Assembly: GCF_022701295.1 (NCBI RefSeq)
Contig: NZ_CP033204.1
Coordinates: 496,001 to 560,000 of the forward strand
Length of the DNA: 64,000 nt
From: Sphingopyxis sp. YF1
GTDB taxonomy: Bacteria; Pseudomonadota; Alphaproteobacteria; Sphingomonadales; Sphingomonadaceae
Reading direction: 5' to 3'
Shown here: piece by piece, positions 26,901 to 35,303 of the stretch
Layout of the letters: every line of letters begins with the position of its first letter
How positions within the stretch are numbered: the stretch's first letter is position 1
Program-made: the position numbers and the translations under genes
The notes under the pieces: generated by a model
Database searches by the model: none
Told to the model about the DNA's origin: nothing
What the model saw: the letters and a program-made list of their open reading frames with translations, nothing else

Positions 26901-28574
26901 ATGCTGAAGCGCGCGATTTCGCTGGCGGTCGGCGGTGCGGCGCTGCTCGCGGCGCCGAATGCCGCGGCGCAGGCCGAGGTGCAGCAGCTCGGCGCCCAAT
27001 TCTGGGCGTGGCGTGCCGCGACCCAGCCCGCGACGAGCGACGATATCCCGCGCATCGTGCGCCCCGCGCAGTGGACGCCCGACTGGTCGCCCGCGGCGGT
27101 CGCGGCGCAGCAGGCGCGGCTTGCCGCGTTCGAGGCCGAGTGGAAGGCGCTCGCGGCGAGGCCGCAGACGGTGAGCGAAAAGGTCGATTACCGCCTCGTC
27201 GGTTCGGCGCTGTCGCGCGTGCGCTGGGAATTCGACCATGTCGCGGCGTGGCGCCGCCAGCCGCATTTCTATGTCGCGCAGGCGCTCAACCCGATCTTCG
27301 AGGTGCTGTTGCCGCCGCCGCCGCTCGAACGCGCGCGGATCGACGACGTCATCCGCCTGCTCGGCAATGCGCCCGCGATCCTGTCGGCGGGCAAGGCCAA
27401 TCTCACCGACATGCGCGGTCCCTTCGTCGATGCGGCGCGGCATCAGATCGCCGACGTGCCGGCCAGCCTCGACGGCATGGTCGCGGGAATGAACCCGCAC
27501 GCGACCGCGGCGCAGCGGCGCCAGCTTGCGACGGCAAAGGCCCGCGCGCTGGCTGCCTTCGCTGATTTCGACGCCTATCTTGCCGCGAAGCGCCCGGGCG
27601 TGTCGGACACCACGGCGGTCGGCCGCGATTCCTATCGCTATTTCCTCGGCAGCGTCGCGCTCTATCCCTATTCGCCCGAAGAGCTGCTCGTGATGGGGCG
27701 GCAGGAATGGGCGCGTTCGGTGCTGTTCGAGGAACTTGAGCGGAATCGCAACGCCGGGGTGCCCGAGCTTCCGATCGGCAGTTCGATCGATACGGTGATC
27801 GCGCAGCTCGACGCCGACGAGCTCAAGGTGCGCGATTTCCTGCGCGAGAAGAACCTGCTCACCGTCCCCGATTGGGCGGGGCATTATAATGCGCAGCCCT
27901 TTCCCGCCTATCTCGCGCCGATCGGCTGGCTCGGCCGCACCTTCGACCTGACCAGCCAGGCGCGCGTCGGGCAGAATGCGACCGTCTATCTTCCCGATCC
28001 GTCGTCGAAGCTCGGCTATTTCAACCTGTCGATCACCCGCGATCCGCGACCGATCATCGTGCACGAAGGCGTCCCGGGGCATTTCTTCCAGCTGACGCTC
28101 GGCTGGAAGCATCCGAACCCGCTGCGTCGCCACTATTATGACAGCGGCGCCAACGAGGGCACGGGCTTCTACGCCGAGGAGATGATGCTCCAGGCGGGAC
28201 TGTGGGCCGACGCGCCCAAGACGCGCGAGATTATCTATAATTTCGCGCGGCTGCGCGCGCTGCGCGTCGAGGTCGACGTCAAGCTGGCGCTTGGCGAATT
28301 CAGCATCGCCGAGGCGGCCGACTATCTGGAACAGATGGTGCCGATGGACCGCGCGACCGCCGAGGAGGAGGCTGTCTTCTTCGCCGCCTCGCCAGGACAG
28401 GCGATCAGCTACCAGATCGGCAAGATGCAGACCGCGGAATTCCTGGCCGAGGCGCGCGTGCGCGAAGGCAAGGCCTTCGACCTCAAGCGCTTCCACGATT
28501 ATCTGTGGCAAAACGGCAATGTGCCCATCGCACTCCAGAAAGAGGAGTATCTGGCGATGGTGAGCGGGAAATAG
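26901..28574 (+). CDS. DUF885 family putative metallopeptidase
   Basis: A 557-residue secreted DUF885 protein with signal peptide (AVGGAALLAAPNAAAQA). The metal motif HEGVPGH (His388, Glu389, His394) and the downstream NEGTGFYAEEMMLQAG are intact, as is the C-terminal GQAISYQIGKMQTAEF. Its ATG lies one base after the S9 peptidase stop, so the two are translated together and probably act in series on the same peptides in the periplasm. GGAAG lies about 4 nt before the start. Confidence 0.9.
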   Translation: MLKRAISLAVGGAALLAAPNAAAQAEVQQLGAQFWAWRAATQPATSDDIPRIVRPAQWTPDWSPAAVAAQQARLAAFEAEWKALAARPQTVSEKVDYRLVGSALSRVRWEFDHVAAWRRQPHFYVAQALNPIFEVLLPPPPLERARIDDVIRLLGNAPAILSAGKANLTDMRGPFVDAARHQIADVPASLDGMVAGMNPHATAAQRRQLATAKARALAAFADFDAYLAAKRPGVSDTTAVGRDSYRYFLGSVALYPYSPEELLVMGRQEWARSVLFEELERNRNAGVPELPIGSSIDTVIAQLDADELKVRDFLREKNLLTVPDWAGHYNAQPFPAYLAPIGWLGRTFDLTSQARVGQNATVYLPDPSSKLGYFNLSITRDPRPIIVHEGVPGHFFQLTLGWKHPNPLRRHYYDSGANEGTGFYAEEMMLQAGLWADAPKTREIIYNFARLRALRVEVDVKLALGEFSIAEAADYLEQMVPMDRATAEEEAVFFAASPGQAISYQIGKMQTAEFLAEARVREGKAFDLKRFHDYLWQNGNVPIALQKEEYLAMVSGK

Positions 28575-28582
28575 GGGACGAC

Positions 28583-29062
28583 ATGCGTTTCATCCGACTG
28601 ATCGAACCGCAATCGGGGCTTTCGGCGCGCTGCCGCCTGCTCGACGATGCGGCGCCCGAATCGACCGCTTTCCTGTGGGATCTCGCCGAACGCAAGGCGG
28701 GGTTCGAGGCGATGCACGCGATCTGGACCGGTCCCGAAATCTCGGTGCCGATGCCCGCGAGCACGCTCCCCGAGGGCATGGCGCATCCCGCGATCCCGTT
28801 CGAGAATGCGACCTCCTATCCCGACGCGGGCGACATCGTGCTCGCCTATCTCGCGGCGGGCAGCACCAAGGGACTGCCGCCCGGGCCCTTTTACGACATC
28901 GGCGTCTTCTACGGCGGCGGCGGTCGGTTGCTCATGCCCTTCGGCTGGATCCAGGCCAATGTCTGCGCGCGCATCGTCGACGAGGATCTCGCCAAGGCGC
29001 AGGCCGACTGCCGGACCATCCGCCGCAATGGCGCCTGCACGCTTTCGCTCGAAACCGCCTGA
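28583..29062 (+). CDS. DUF3830 family protein
   Basis: A 159-residue protein resembling DUF3830, a cyclophilin-like fold family. Features are the start MRFIRLIEPQSGLSARCRL, LLDDAAPESTAFLW, HAIWTGPEISVPM, the central GDIVLAY and FYGGGGRLLMPFGWIQANVC. There is no signal peptide. Start 28583 has AGGGGA 4 nt upstream and is 8 nt after DUF885. DUF3830 genes tend to be found near transport and catabolic genes for amide-like compounds; a small-molecule isomerase or binding role would be inference. Confidence 0.65.
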   Translation: MRFIRLIEPQSGLSARCRLLDDAAPESTAFLWDLAERKAGFEAMHAIWTGPEISVPMPASTLPEGMAHPAIPFENATSYPDAGDIVLAYLAAGSTKGLPPGPFYDIGVFYGGGGRLLMPFGWIQANVCARIVDEDLAKAQADCRTIRRNGACTLSLETA

Positions 29063-29074
29063 GGACGCCCGCCG

Positions 29075-29974
29075 ATGACCTATGCCGACCTCATGGCCCT
29101 CCTGGGCAACTGGCTGCTCCCCGGATCGCTCGTCGCGATCATGGTGTCGATGGGGCTGTCGCTGACCGCTGACGATTTCCGGCAGGTGTTCCGCAACAAG
29201 CGCGCGCTGATCTTCGGTGTTTGTTCGATGCTCGTCGTGCCGCCGCTGATCGGGCTCGGGCTCGCGCTCACCGTCGTGCCGACCGCGGCGCTGGCGGTCG
29301 GCTTCATCCTGCTCGCGACCACGCCGGGCGGGATGCTGTCGAACCTGTTCACCGACATGGCGAAGGGCGATCTCGCGCTGTCGATGTCGATGACGCTGAT
29401 CCTCAGCCTGATCTATATTTTCGTCGTCCCCTTCTACGCGCATTTCGCGCTGCTCCATTTCATGGGGCTCGAGGCCGACGTCCAGGTCCCGCTCGCCTCC
29501 TTCTTCTGGGATATCTTCTCGATCACCATCCTGCCCGCGGCGGTCGGTTTCGCCGTCCGTGCCTGGCGGCCCGATTTTGCGATCTGGTTCAAGCGCTACC
29601 TCAAGAATGCCGCGACGATCGTGCTGTTCAGCTCGTTCGGCGTCATTCTCTACGACCAGGTCCCGGTGCTCCGCGAAAATCTGGGCGCGCTGTTCTGGAT
29701 CACGGTGGCACTCAACCTGATCATGGTCGTGGTGGTGATGACGATCGTGCGTTTCGCCGGCTTCACGCGGCGCGAAAATGTCGCGATCGGGATCGAGCAT
29801 CTGATGCGGCAGGAAGGCACCGCGATCTTCATCGCCGTTTCGATCGTCGGCAACAACGAGATGTCGCTGCCGATGATCATGAACACCCCCGTCGCCCTTT
29901 GCTTCGTGCTGCTCTTCGTCACCGTCGCGCGGCGGATCGGCGAGCCGGCGAAGGGCGCTCCGGCCACCATCTGA
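29075..29974 (+). CDS. Bile acid:sodium symporter (BASS) family transporter
   Basis: A 299-residue polytopic inner-membrane transporter with about nine segments. The family pieces LATTPGGMLSNLFTDMAKGDLALS and FWDIFSITILPAAVGF near the crossover helices, and IGIEHLMRQEGTAIFIAVS, match the BASS/SBF fold (sodium-coupled uptake of organic anions). GAGGA lies about 9 nt before the start. It closes the receptor-S9-DUF885-DUF3830 run, so it may carry an organic acid released by peptide breakdown. The substrate is not predictable from the sequence. Confidence 0.85.
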   Translation: MTYADLMALLGNWLLPGSLVAIMVSMGLSLTADDFRQVFRNKRALIFGVCSMLVVPPLIGLGLALTVVPTAALAVGFILLATTPGGMLSNLFTDMAKGDLALSMSMTLILSLIYIFVVPFYAHFALLHFMGLEADVQVPLASFFWDIFSITILPAAVGFAVRAWRPDFAIWFKRYLKNAATIVLFSSFGVILYDQVPVLRENLGALFWITVALNLIMVVVVMTIVRFAGFTRRENVAIGIEHLMRQEGTAIFIAVSIVGNNEMSLPMIMNTPVALCFVLLFVTVARRIGEPAKGAPATI

Positions 29975-30113
29975 GATACGAATGATAACGCCCGGTCACC
30001 GGGCGAACAGGAAAGTTCGCAGTTATGACATTGTCCCGAGTTGAGGGCATCGCGGCGGGGTTGCTCCCCCTCGCCGCGACACGCACCCCCTTCGTCCTGT
30101 CGACGGAGCGGTA

Positions 30114-31415
30114 ATGCAGCACCGGTCCATCTCTTCCGCCGCGCGCAAGGACAGCGTGACGGCTCCCCTGTGGACGGCAACCGCCGCGCCCGGCCCCGCG
30201 CTGGCGCCGCTTGCGGGTCATGTCGAAACCGACATATTGGTGATCGGCGGCGGCATCGCAGGAACGACGACCGCGCTCCATCTGGCGGAAAAGGGCGCCG
30301 ACGTCGTCCTCGTTGAAGCGGGCCAGCCCGGCGACGGCGCCACGGGGCAGAGCGGCGGCCTCGTCGCGCCCGACTATATCCGCCATTCACCCGAAACGAT
30401 CCAGCAGGTGCTCGGTGCCGAGGGCGGCGAGCGGCTCACGCGGATGATCGGCGGTTCGGGGCGCTTCGTCTTCGATCTGATCGCGCGCCACGGCATCGAC
30501 TGCGACGCGCGCAAGGACGGCTTTTATACCCCGGCGCACACCGAGGCGCTTGCCGAGAGCCAGCGTGGCTATGCGGCCCAATGGAGTTCGCGCGGCCATG
30601 CCGTCGACTTCATCGACGGGGCGACCGCGCGGGGACTGTTCGGTGCCGAGCGCTATTGCGGTGCGTTGCGCTTCGCCGACGGCGGCAGCCTCAACCCGCT
30701 CGGCTATGTTCGCGGTCTTGCGGCTGCGGCCGAACGCAGCGGCGCGCGCCTGTTCGCGAACAGTCCGGTTCGCTCGCTCGCGCGCAAGGGAGACGTGTGG
30801 GTGTGCCGGACCCCGGGCGGCACCGTGCGCGCCGCGCGCGTCGTGCTGGCGGCGAACGGCGGCAATGCCGCGCTCCATCCGGCGATGCGCCGGACGACGC
30901 TGCCGCTGCACGTCTTCCAGTTCGCGACCGCGCCGCTCGACGCCGCGCAGCGCGCGGCGATCCTGCCGCGCGGCGGCGCCTTCACCGACAAGGTTCCCTA
31001 TCTTTTCAGTGCACGGCTCGACGGCCACGGGCATCTGATCTCGGCCTTTCCGGTGTCGTTCCTCGTGCGCGGCGACAAGGCGCTCTATCGCGAAGCACGG
31101 CGCCGTCTGGCGCAGCATTTCGCCGCAATGCCCGATCCCGAGGTCGATTATCTGTGGCGCGGCCTCGCATGGGTGAACACCTCCTTCCTGCCCGAAATCT
31201 ACGATCTCGGCGAAGGCGCGATCGCGATCCAGGCGTGCAACGGACGCGGCATCGCGACCAACAGCGTGCTCGGCGCCGAAGTCGCGGAAATGCTGGCGAC
31301 GGGCAACGCCGATGCGCTGTCGGTGCGGCCGCGTACGCCGTCGCCGGTCCGCTTCCACGCCGGCGCGGCGCTGCTGCCCAAATTGCTGATGTCGATGGCC
31401 TATCTGTCGAATTGA
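30114..31415 (+). CDS. FAD-dependent amine/amino-acid oxidoreductase (DAO family)
   Basis: A 433-residue flavoenzyme of the D-amino-acid oxidase-like family, nearest in pattern to gamma-glutamylputrescine oxidase. The FAD-binding motif is ILVIGGGIAGTTTALHLAEKG with the downstream acidic LVEAG; then GATGQSGGLVAPDY, and near the C-terminus LAWVNTSFLPEIYDLGEG and ACNGRGIATNSVLG. ACGGAG lies about 6 nt before the start. It probably oxidises an amine or amino acid to the imine/keto acid. It is 139 bp after the transporter and convergent with a MarR gene. Confidence 0.85.
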   Translation: MQHRSISSAARKDSVTAPLWTATAAPGPALAPLAGHVETDILVIGGGIAGTTTALHLAEKGADVVLVEAGQPGDGATGQSGGLVAPDYIRHSPETIQQVLGAEGGERLTRMIGGSGRFVFDLIARHGIDCDARKDGFYTPAHTEALAESQRGYAAQWSSRGHAVDFIDGATARGLFGAERYCGALRFADGGSLNPLGYVRGLAAAAERSGARLFANSPVRSLARKGDVWVCRTPGGTVRAARVVLAANGGNAALHPAMRRTTLPLHVFQFATAPLDAAQRAAILPRGGAFTDKVPYLFSARLDGHGHLISAFPVSFLVRGDKALYREARRRLAQHFAAMPDPEVDYLWRGLAWVNTSFLPEIYDLGEGAIAIQACNGRGIATNSVLGAEVAEMLATGNADALSVRPRTPSPVRFHAGAALLPKLLMSMAYLSN

Positions 31416-31429
31416 CGGCGATGGATCGC

Positions 31430-31900
31430 CTAGGGCGCCAGCGGTTCCAGATTGTCGTGCAGCCTCCCGAGCAGCGCGATCAGCTGCTCGAACTCGTCGG
31501 CACCCAGCCCGGTGACCAGATGCGCATAGACCGGCGCGGTCGCCTGGCGCGCCTCGGCGAGCCGTGCCTCGCCCGCCGGGGCCAGCGCGACCGACGTCAC
31601 GCGCGCATCGTCGGGGCTGGGCGTGGTCGTGACCAGCCCCGCGGCGGTCATCCGCTGGATGATGCGCGTCATCGTCGACAGGTTGATCACCGCCGCCTCG
31701 GCGATCTCGCGCGCGCCGCGCGGCGACTTCTCGCCGAGGATCATCAGCACCCGCCAGCCTGGAATATCGAGCCCGATCGCGCGCAGCCGCGCGTCGATGA
31801 TGCTGTTGTACCGGCTCACCAGCCGGTTGAGCAGGTAGAAGGGGTATCGATCGACCCGAAAGGCGGTGTCGCCGGGGTTGCCCGACTGAAAGGCGTCCAT
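31430..31900 (-). CDS. MarR family transcriptional regulator
   Basis: A 156-residue winged-helix regulator. The recognition region reads GAREIAEAAVINLSTMTRII, followed by the wing TTTPSPDDARVTSVALAPAGE. It is divergent from the DUF885 gene at 32002 and 14 nt from the convergent FAD oxidase gene. A dyad GAATG-N7-CATTC in the divergent gap may be its operator. MarR proteins usually repress and are released by aromatic or phenolic ligands, which fits the catabolic setting. Confidence 0.9.
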   Translation of the reverse strand: MDAFQSGNPGDTAFRVDRYPFYLLNRLVSRYNSIIDARLRAIGLDIPGWRVLMILGEKSPRGAREIAEAAVINLSTMTRIIQRMTAAGLVTTTPSPDDARVTSVALAPAGEARLAEARQATAPVYAHLVTGLGADEFEQLIALLGRLHDNLEPLAP

Positions 31901-31916
31901 GCCCGCCGCTTTAGCC

Positions 31917-31933
31917 GAATGATCCCGGCATTC
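31917..31933. promoter_or_regulatory. Candidate MarR operator GAATG-N7-CATTC
   Basis: A 17-bp inverted repeat lying 17 bp upstream of the MarR start and 69 bp upstream of the divergent DUF885 start. The position suits autoregulation and control of the neighbour; binding is not shown. Confidence 0.3.
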
Positions 31934-32001
31934 AATCCGCGCCGTCGGCTCGCCGCGCGCGGCGCGATCTTCATCATGCCACCCTGCGAAAGGATTTTGC
32001 G

Positions 32002-33741
32002 ATGCGAACCCTGACCTCGTCCCTGACCCGGCGCTTGGGCCGCGCGATCCTGCTCGGAGGGGCAGCGGTGCTGCTCACCGCCGCCGCCGATCCGGGGCTG
32101 CCCGGCCTCATCGACCGCTACGAAGGATTTGCGGAAGCCTATCCGATGGAGGCCGGGCGGTCGGATCCGTCGCGCTCGCGCGAGGGCTGGCCCGACGAAA
32201 CGCCGAAGGGCATGGCGCAGCGCAAGGCCGAACTGCAACGGATCGGTGCGGCGCTCGACGCGCTCGACGCCGGCGGATTGACGGGTGAGGATCGGCTGAA
32301 CCGCGACTATCTGCGCCAGCTGATCGACTGGCGGGTCGAGGGGATCGATTTCGACGAACGGCGCTTCGCCTTCGTCGCGCACGAGGGTTTCTACAACACG
32401 CCCTATGCGCTCGCGCGCAGCCTCAACCTGCGGAATGAGGCCGAGGCGCATGCGTGGGTTCAGCGCATGCGCGGCATCGCGGGCTATTTCGCCGAACAGC
32501 GCACGAACCTCGAACGCGGCGTCGCGACGGGGTGGACGCATCCCGCGGTCGTGATCGACGTTGGCGTCGCGATCCTGCGCAAGCAGGTTGCGGTGCCCGT
32601 CGCCGAGGATCCGATGCTGGGCCCGCTCAAGGCCTATCCCGCGGTCGCGGCCGAAGCGCAGCAGTTGATCGAACGCGAGATCCGCCCGGCACAGAAGGCG
32701 GTGCTTGCCTATATCGACGGGCCATATCGTGCGAAGGCGCGCAAGGAACTCGGCGTCGCGGCCGTCCCCGGCGGGCGCGCCTATTATGACTTCCTGCTGC
32801 GCTATTACACGACGACCGACCTGACGGCCGAACAGGTCCACGCGCTCGGCCTGTCGGAGGTCAAACGCATCCGCGGCGAGATGGACGCGGTGATCGCCTC
32901 GACGGGGTTCGAAGGCAGCTTCGCCGACTGGCTCGCCTTCCTGCGCACCGATCCGCGTTTCTATGCGACCAGCCGCGAAGGTCTGATCGAGAAATATGCC
33001 GCAGCATCGAAGCGGATCGACGGCGTGCTGCCGCGCTATTTCCGCATGCTGCCGCGCCAGCCCTTCACGATTGTGCCGGTGCCGCGCGAGCTCGAGGAAG
33101 GCTACACCACCGCGCGCGGGGGCGGCGGCGGTGATTTCGAAAAGGGCTTTCCCGGCCATTTCGTCGTCAACACCTCGCACCTCGACCAGCGGCCGCTGTA
33201 CGAAGTGACCGCGCTCAGCCTGCACGAGGCGGCGCCGGGGCACCACACCCACGGCGCGCTCAACAGCGAGAACAAGGGCCTGCCGGGTTTCCGCCGCGCG
33301 CGCGACCTGCTCGCGTTCCGCGAGGGCTGGGCGCTCTATGCCGAGCGGCTCGGGCACGAAATGGGCGTCTATCGCGACGCCTATGAGAAGTTCGGCAGCC
33401 TCTCGACCGAAATGTGGCGCGCGTGCCGCATGGTCGTCGACACCGGCATTCACGTGATGGGCTGGAGCTATGCGCAGGCGCGCCAGTGCTTCGTCGAGAA
33501 TACCGCGCTCGCCGACATCAACATCGACACCGAACTCGCGCGCTACATCGGCGCGCCGGGCGGCGCGGTCGCGTACAAGGTCGGCGAGCTCAAGATCGTC
33601 GAACTGCGCCGCCGCGCCGAGGCCGCGCTCGGCGACCGCTTCGACATCCGCGCCTTCCACGACCTGATCCTCGCGCAGGGGCAGTTGCCGATGACGATGC
33701 TCGAGGCAAAGATCGACGCGTGGATTGCAGCAGGGGGCTGA
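32002..33741 (+). CDS. DUF885 family putative metallopeptidase
   Basis: A 579-residue DUF885 protein with a signal sequence (RAILLGGAAVLLTAAA). The motif HEAAPGHHTHG (His408, Glu409, His414) and FREGWALYAERLG are intact, with YKVGELKIVELRRRAE and FDIRAFHDLILAQG at the C-terminus. AAAGGA lies about 8 nt before the start. It is the third DUF885 paralogue here and is divergent from marR. A long inverted repeat follows its stop. A role in breakdown of peptides in the periplasm is inferred. Confidence 0.9.
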   Translation: MRTLTSSLTRRLGRAILLGGAAVLLTAAADPGLPGLIDRYEGFAEAYPMEAGRSDPSRSREGWPDETPKGMAQRKAELQRIGAALDALDAGGLTGEDRLNRDYLRQLIDWRVEGIDFDERRFAFVAHEGFYNTPYALARSLNLRNEAEAHAWVQRMRGIAGYFAEQRTNLERGVATGWTHPAVVIDVGVAILRKQVAVPVAEDPMLGPLKAYPAVAAEAQQLIEREIRPAQKAVLAYIDGPYRAKARKELGVAAVPGGRAYYDFLLRYYTTTDLTAEQVHALGLSEVKRIRGEMDAVIASTGFEGSFADWLAFLRTDPRFYATSREGLIEKYAAASKRIDGVLPRYFRMLPRQPFTIVPVPRELEEGYTTARGGGGGDFEKGFPGHFVVNTSHLDQRPLYEVTALSLHEAAPGHHTHGALNSENKGLPGFRRARDLLAFREGWALYAERLGHEMGVYRDAYEKFGSLSTEMWRACRMVVDTGIHVMGWSYAQARQCFVENTALADINIDTELARYIGAPGGAVAYKVGELKIVELRRRAEAALGDRFDIRAFHDLILAQGQLPMTMLEAKIDAWIAAGG

Positions 33742-33772
33742 GGCAGTCCTGTCCGGTCGAGGTCTGCCAGAA

Positions 33773-33838
33773 CCATAGCCCTGAGCCTGTCGAAGGGCGC
33801 CTTTCGGACAAGCGCCCTTCGACAGGCTCAGGCTATGG
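33773..33838. repeat. Long inverted repeat, CCTGAGCCTGTCGAAGG type; likely bidirectional terminator
   Basis: CCATAGCCCTGAGCCTGTCG... and its complement form a stem of about 27 bp with one bulge and an 11-nt loop. It sits between the convergent DUF885 and iorB genes, where it could end transcription from both sides. A related element is at 8676-8757. Confidence 0.85.
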
Positions 33839-33869
33839 TGAGAAAGTCCGAAGACTTCGGTCGCCCCGA

Positions 33870-35303
33870 TCAGGAGGCGAGCGCCAGCGTCAGCGCCTTG
33901 CCGTCCTCGTCCGCCAGCGCGGCGTCGCGCAGGCGTGCGATGTCGGCTGCGGTGAGGGGGGCCGCGCGATAGCGATCGGCGATCCGCTCGTAATTGCCCA
34001 GCCCGCGTTCGAAGGTGTCGCCATAACCCTTGATGAGGCGCTGGCACTTGACCAGTTCGAGCGCGGTCGCGGGGTCGGCCGAGCGCACCAGCGAAAGCCA
34101 GTCGTCGATCCGCGCCTGTTCGATCTGGTAGCGCAGCGTGCCGCGCCGCCAGCGCCGCCAGCCCGCGAGCAGCGACAGCATCAGGAACCAGCGCAGGCTC
34201 GTCGTCTCGACGTGCCGGCCCTTGGTGAACAGGGGCTTCAACCGTCGCGACAGGCCTTCGCTCGCGAGGATGCGGCGGCCGAGCGATGCCGGCAGCGTCT
34301 CGCAAATCTCCTCGAGCCGCGGGTGCATATATTCGGTGAGTTCGACGATCTGCTCGTCCTTCGCCTTCACCTCGTCGCGCACGCGCGCGAAGCGGCTGGC
34401 GCGGACCTTGAGCGCCGCGACGCGGATCGTGTCCTCGTACGACATCCACAGCGCAAGGTGCCGCGCGGCCTCGGTGAGCAGTCCGGGGTCGTTGCCGAGG
34501 CTTTCGAGCCGGTCGAGATAGAGCGCGGCATAGGCGGCATCCTGATAGTCCATCAGCCGCTTCACGCCCTCGATCGCAAAGGTGTGGGCCGCGTGCGGCA
34601 GCGTCGCCTCGATGCGCGCCAGCAGCGCGCGGCCCGCGTCGGTGGTCGGGCTGTCGGCGGCAGCGGCTTCCGGCTCGGGCACGAGCTTGCCCTGCGCGGC
34701 GTCGAAACCCGCCGCGAAACCGCGCAGATTGGGCTCGATCGCCTTGCCGCCGGCGCGGATCGCATCCTCGAACGCCGCGCGCGCGAAGGGCAGCGCGCCG
34801 CTGCCCGCGAGCGCCCCGAACAGGATCGAACTGATCACGCTGCCCGCGCGCTCGGCGGCGGCATCCATGTCGAAACCGATGAAGCGGCGCGACCGCTCGT
34901 GCGCCGCCGCGACGATGCGCTCGCTGCTCGCGCGGCCGTCGCCCATCGCCGACTTCTCGTCGATCGCATAGACGCGGTGGGTCGACCCGATCAGCAGCGT
35001 GTCCTTCGACACGAACCCGCGCAGGATCGCGCGCCCGGCCTCCATCAGTTCGGATGCGACGACGATGTCGACGTCGCCCGGCACGGGCATCAGCGCCAGC
35101 ACGGGGGGCTGCGCGCTGCCCGCGGGGAGCATCTCGATATAATAGACGGTCGCGCCGGTACGCTGCGCGACCCCGGGGACCGACGTGCCCTGCGCGACGA
35201 AGCCGTTCGCTTCGCCGAGCTGGACGATCCAGTCGGCGAGCACCCCGCCGCCCTGGCCGCCGAGCCCGAGCACGGCGATGGTGATGCGATCGCGGGCGGA
35301 CAT
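33870..35303 (-). CDS. iorB: Indolepyruvate oxidoreductase subunit beta (long form)
   Basis: A 477-residue IorB, partner of IorA in oxidative decarboxylation of aryl-pyruvates to aryl-acetyl-CoA. The N-terminal 190 residues form the gamma-type pyruvate:ferredoxin oxidoreductase domain (ITIAVLGLGGQGGGVLADWI, GVAQRTGATVYYIEM, LALMPVPGDVDIVVASEL). A helical C-terminal extension of about 280 residues is typical of the long proteobacterial form and absent from archaeal IorB. The ATG at 35303 overlaps the iorA stop (TGATG). Confidence 0.9.
   Translation of the reverse strand: MSARDRITIAVLGLGGQGGGVLADWIVQLGEANGFVAQGTSVPGVAQRTGATVYYIEMLPAGSAQPPVLALMPVPGDVDIVVASELMEAGRAILRGFVSKDTLLIGSTHRVYAIDEKSAMGDGRASSERIVAAAHERSRRFIGFDMDAAAERAGSVISSILFGALAGSGALPFARAAFEDAIRAGGKAIEPNLRGFAAGFDAAQGKLVPEPEAAAADSPTTDAGRALLARIEATLPHAAHTFAIEGVKRLMDYQDAAYAALYLDRLESLGNDPGLLTEAARHLALWMSYEDTIRVAALKVRASRFARVRDEVKAKDEQIVELTEYMHPRLEEICETLPASLGRRILASEGLSRRLKPLFTKGRHVETTSLRWFLMLSLLAGWRRWRRGTLRYQIEQARIDDWLSLVRSADPATALELVKCQRLIKGYGDTFERGLGNYERIADRYRAAPLTAADIARLRDAALADEDGKALTLALAS

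Noticed and set aside
21608..27055. 1815-codon open frame opposite the TonB receptor and S9 peptidase
   Set aside because: Same cause: strong third-position GC bias leaves few antisense stops. No motif, and the plus-strand genes are unambiguous.
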